The position numbers were made by a program, and so were the translations under genes. DNA of 6,040 nucleotides from Candidatus Aminicenantota bacterium (lineage in GTDB: Bacteria > Acidobacteriota > Aminicenantia > Aminicenantales > Aminicenantaceae): assembly GCA_030617525.1 (NCBI GenBank), contig JAUWVG010000169.1, positions 1-6,040 on the forward strand, given 5' to 3'. Of this stretch, positions 5,836 through 6,040 are shown in pieces (within the stretch, counting starts at the first letter, position 1; every line of letters starts with the position of its first letter). The notes under the pieces were generated by a model that worked only from the letters and a program-made list of their open reading frames with translations, ran no database searches and was not told the origin of the DNA.

Positions 5836-6040
5836 TCAGAAATAATCCCCTCTCTCCTCGGCTGCCATAAAGAGTTCCTGCCAGACACGTTGTGGAGGGG
5901 GAGGCCGTTCAGCCATGAAGATCAGTTTAAGGTGGAAGATTATCTTGTCTATGACTTTATGATCTTCTATAAAGGAGATTATTGACATCTGTCCTCCACA
6001 TCTAGAACACAGCAGAGGGTCTGTCTCATAGACTTTTTTT
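5836..6040 (-). CDS. IS91-like transposase, C-terminal 67 residues (5' part beyond window)
   Basis: An open frame enters from the right edge and ends in TGA at 5836. It carries DPLLCSRCGG, a CxxC pair typical of the C-terminal end of IS91-family transposases, then ISFIEDHKVIDKIIFHL and the proline-rich AERPPPP tail, an order I recognise from Y2-type (HUH) transposases. The catalytic HUH and two-tyrosine motifs would lie upstream, outside the window, so activity cannot be judged. In this family the protein nicks at oriIS and drives rolling-circle transposition. The gene points toward the lipoprotein gene, so its transcript could run into it. Family call rests on the tail only. Confidence 0.72.
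   Translation of the reverse strand, partial: KKVYETDPLLCSRCGGQMSIISFIEDHKVIDKIIFHLKLIFMAERPPPPQRVWQELFMAAEERGDYF

Larger units (their letters stand above)
5675..6040 (-). mobile_element. 3' part of an IS91-like element (right copy, continues past the window)
   Basis: Contains the C-terminal end of an IS91-like transposase (5836-6040) and 161 bases of downstream terminus. Positions 5675-5921 duplicate 1748-1989. The transposase continues intact to the right window edge, so a larger, perhaps complete, element lies there. The outer edge near 5675 is followed by the upstream region of the lipoprotein gene. IS91-family elements lack terminal inverted repeats and target duplications, and none were seen. 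Confidence 0.75.

Noticed and set aside
5616..5888. A 90-codon minus-strand ORF across the right IS91-like end
   Set aside because: It runs in a different frame from the transposase tail, and the left copy has a 5-base length change that destroys this frame. It is a shadow of the terminus.
1..6040. CRISPR array, tRNA or rRNA genes
   Set aside because: No regularly spaced short repeats, cloverleaf-like segments or rRNA landmarks were found by reading both strands.

Overview
The window looks like an accessory stretch of a bacterial chromosome. All intact genes lie on the minus strand and several mobile-element remnants sit between them. The organism is probably Gram-negative and environmental: it encodes a secreted M28 peptidase and a 6-bladed beta-propeller lipoprotein, both with classical export signals. 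That pairing, with moderate to low GC, is common in Aminicenantota, other Acidobacteriota and FCB-group bacteria, but the assignment is a guess. No rRNA, tRNA or CRISPR array was seen.

Layout from left to right. 1-1424 (minus) is most of a zinc-dependent M28 peptidase related to carboxypeptidase Q, with its C-terminal tail cut off by the window edge. 1525-1747 (minus) is the 3' end of a broken gene. 1748-1989 is a solo 3' end of an IS91-like element: the last 27 codons of a transposase plus about 156 bp of downstream terminus. 2103-3730 (minus) is a complete two-gene AbiE-type toxin-antitoxin/abortive-infection operon, made of a DUF6088/AbiEi-like winged-helix antitoxin and an AbiEii nucleotidyltransferase toxin that overlap by 7 nt. 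In front of it, 3751-3787, is a well-formed promoter whose -10 box lies inside a perfect 10-bp inverted repeat, as expected for an autoregulated toxin-antitoxin operon. About 3980-4348 (plus) is a decayed DDE transposase tail. 4443-5579 (minus) is the beta-propeller lipoprotein. 5675-6040 is a second copy of the IS91-like 3' end, in the same orientation, with its transposase continuing past the right edge.

The main structural point is that two near-identical direct copies of an IS91-like 3' terminus (five substitutions plus one small indel locus) bracket a block of about 3.7 kb holding the AbiE system, an IS remnant and the lipoprotein gene. The left copy has lost nearly all of its transposase and abuts a truncated gene. 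This is the kind of scar expected from rolling-circle (IS91/ISCR-type) one-ended transposition, or from recombination between two insertions. It offers a plausible route by which the AbiE defence module arrived. The individual gene families are known. The arrangement, the operator architecture and the conserved terminal hairpins are what deserve a second look.
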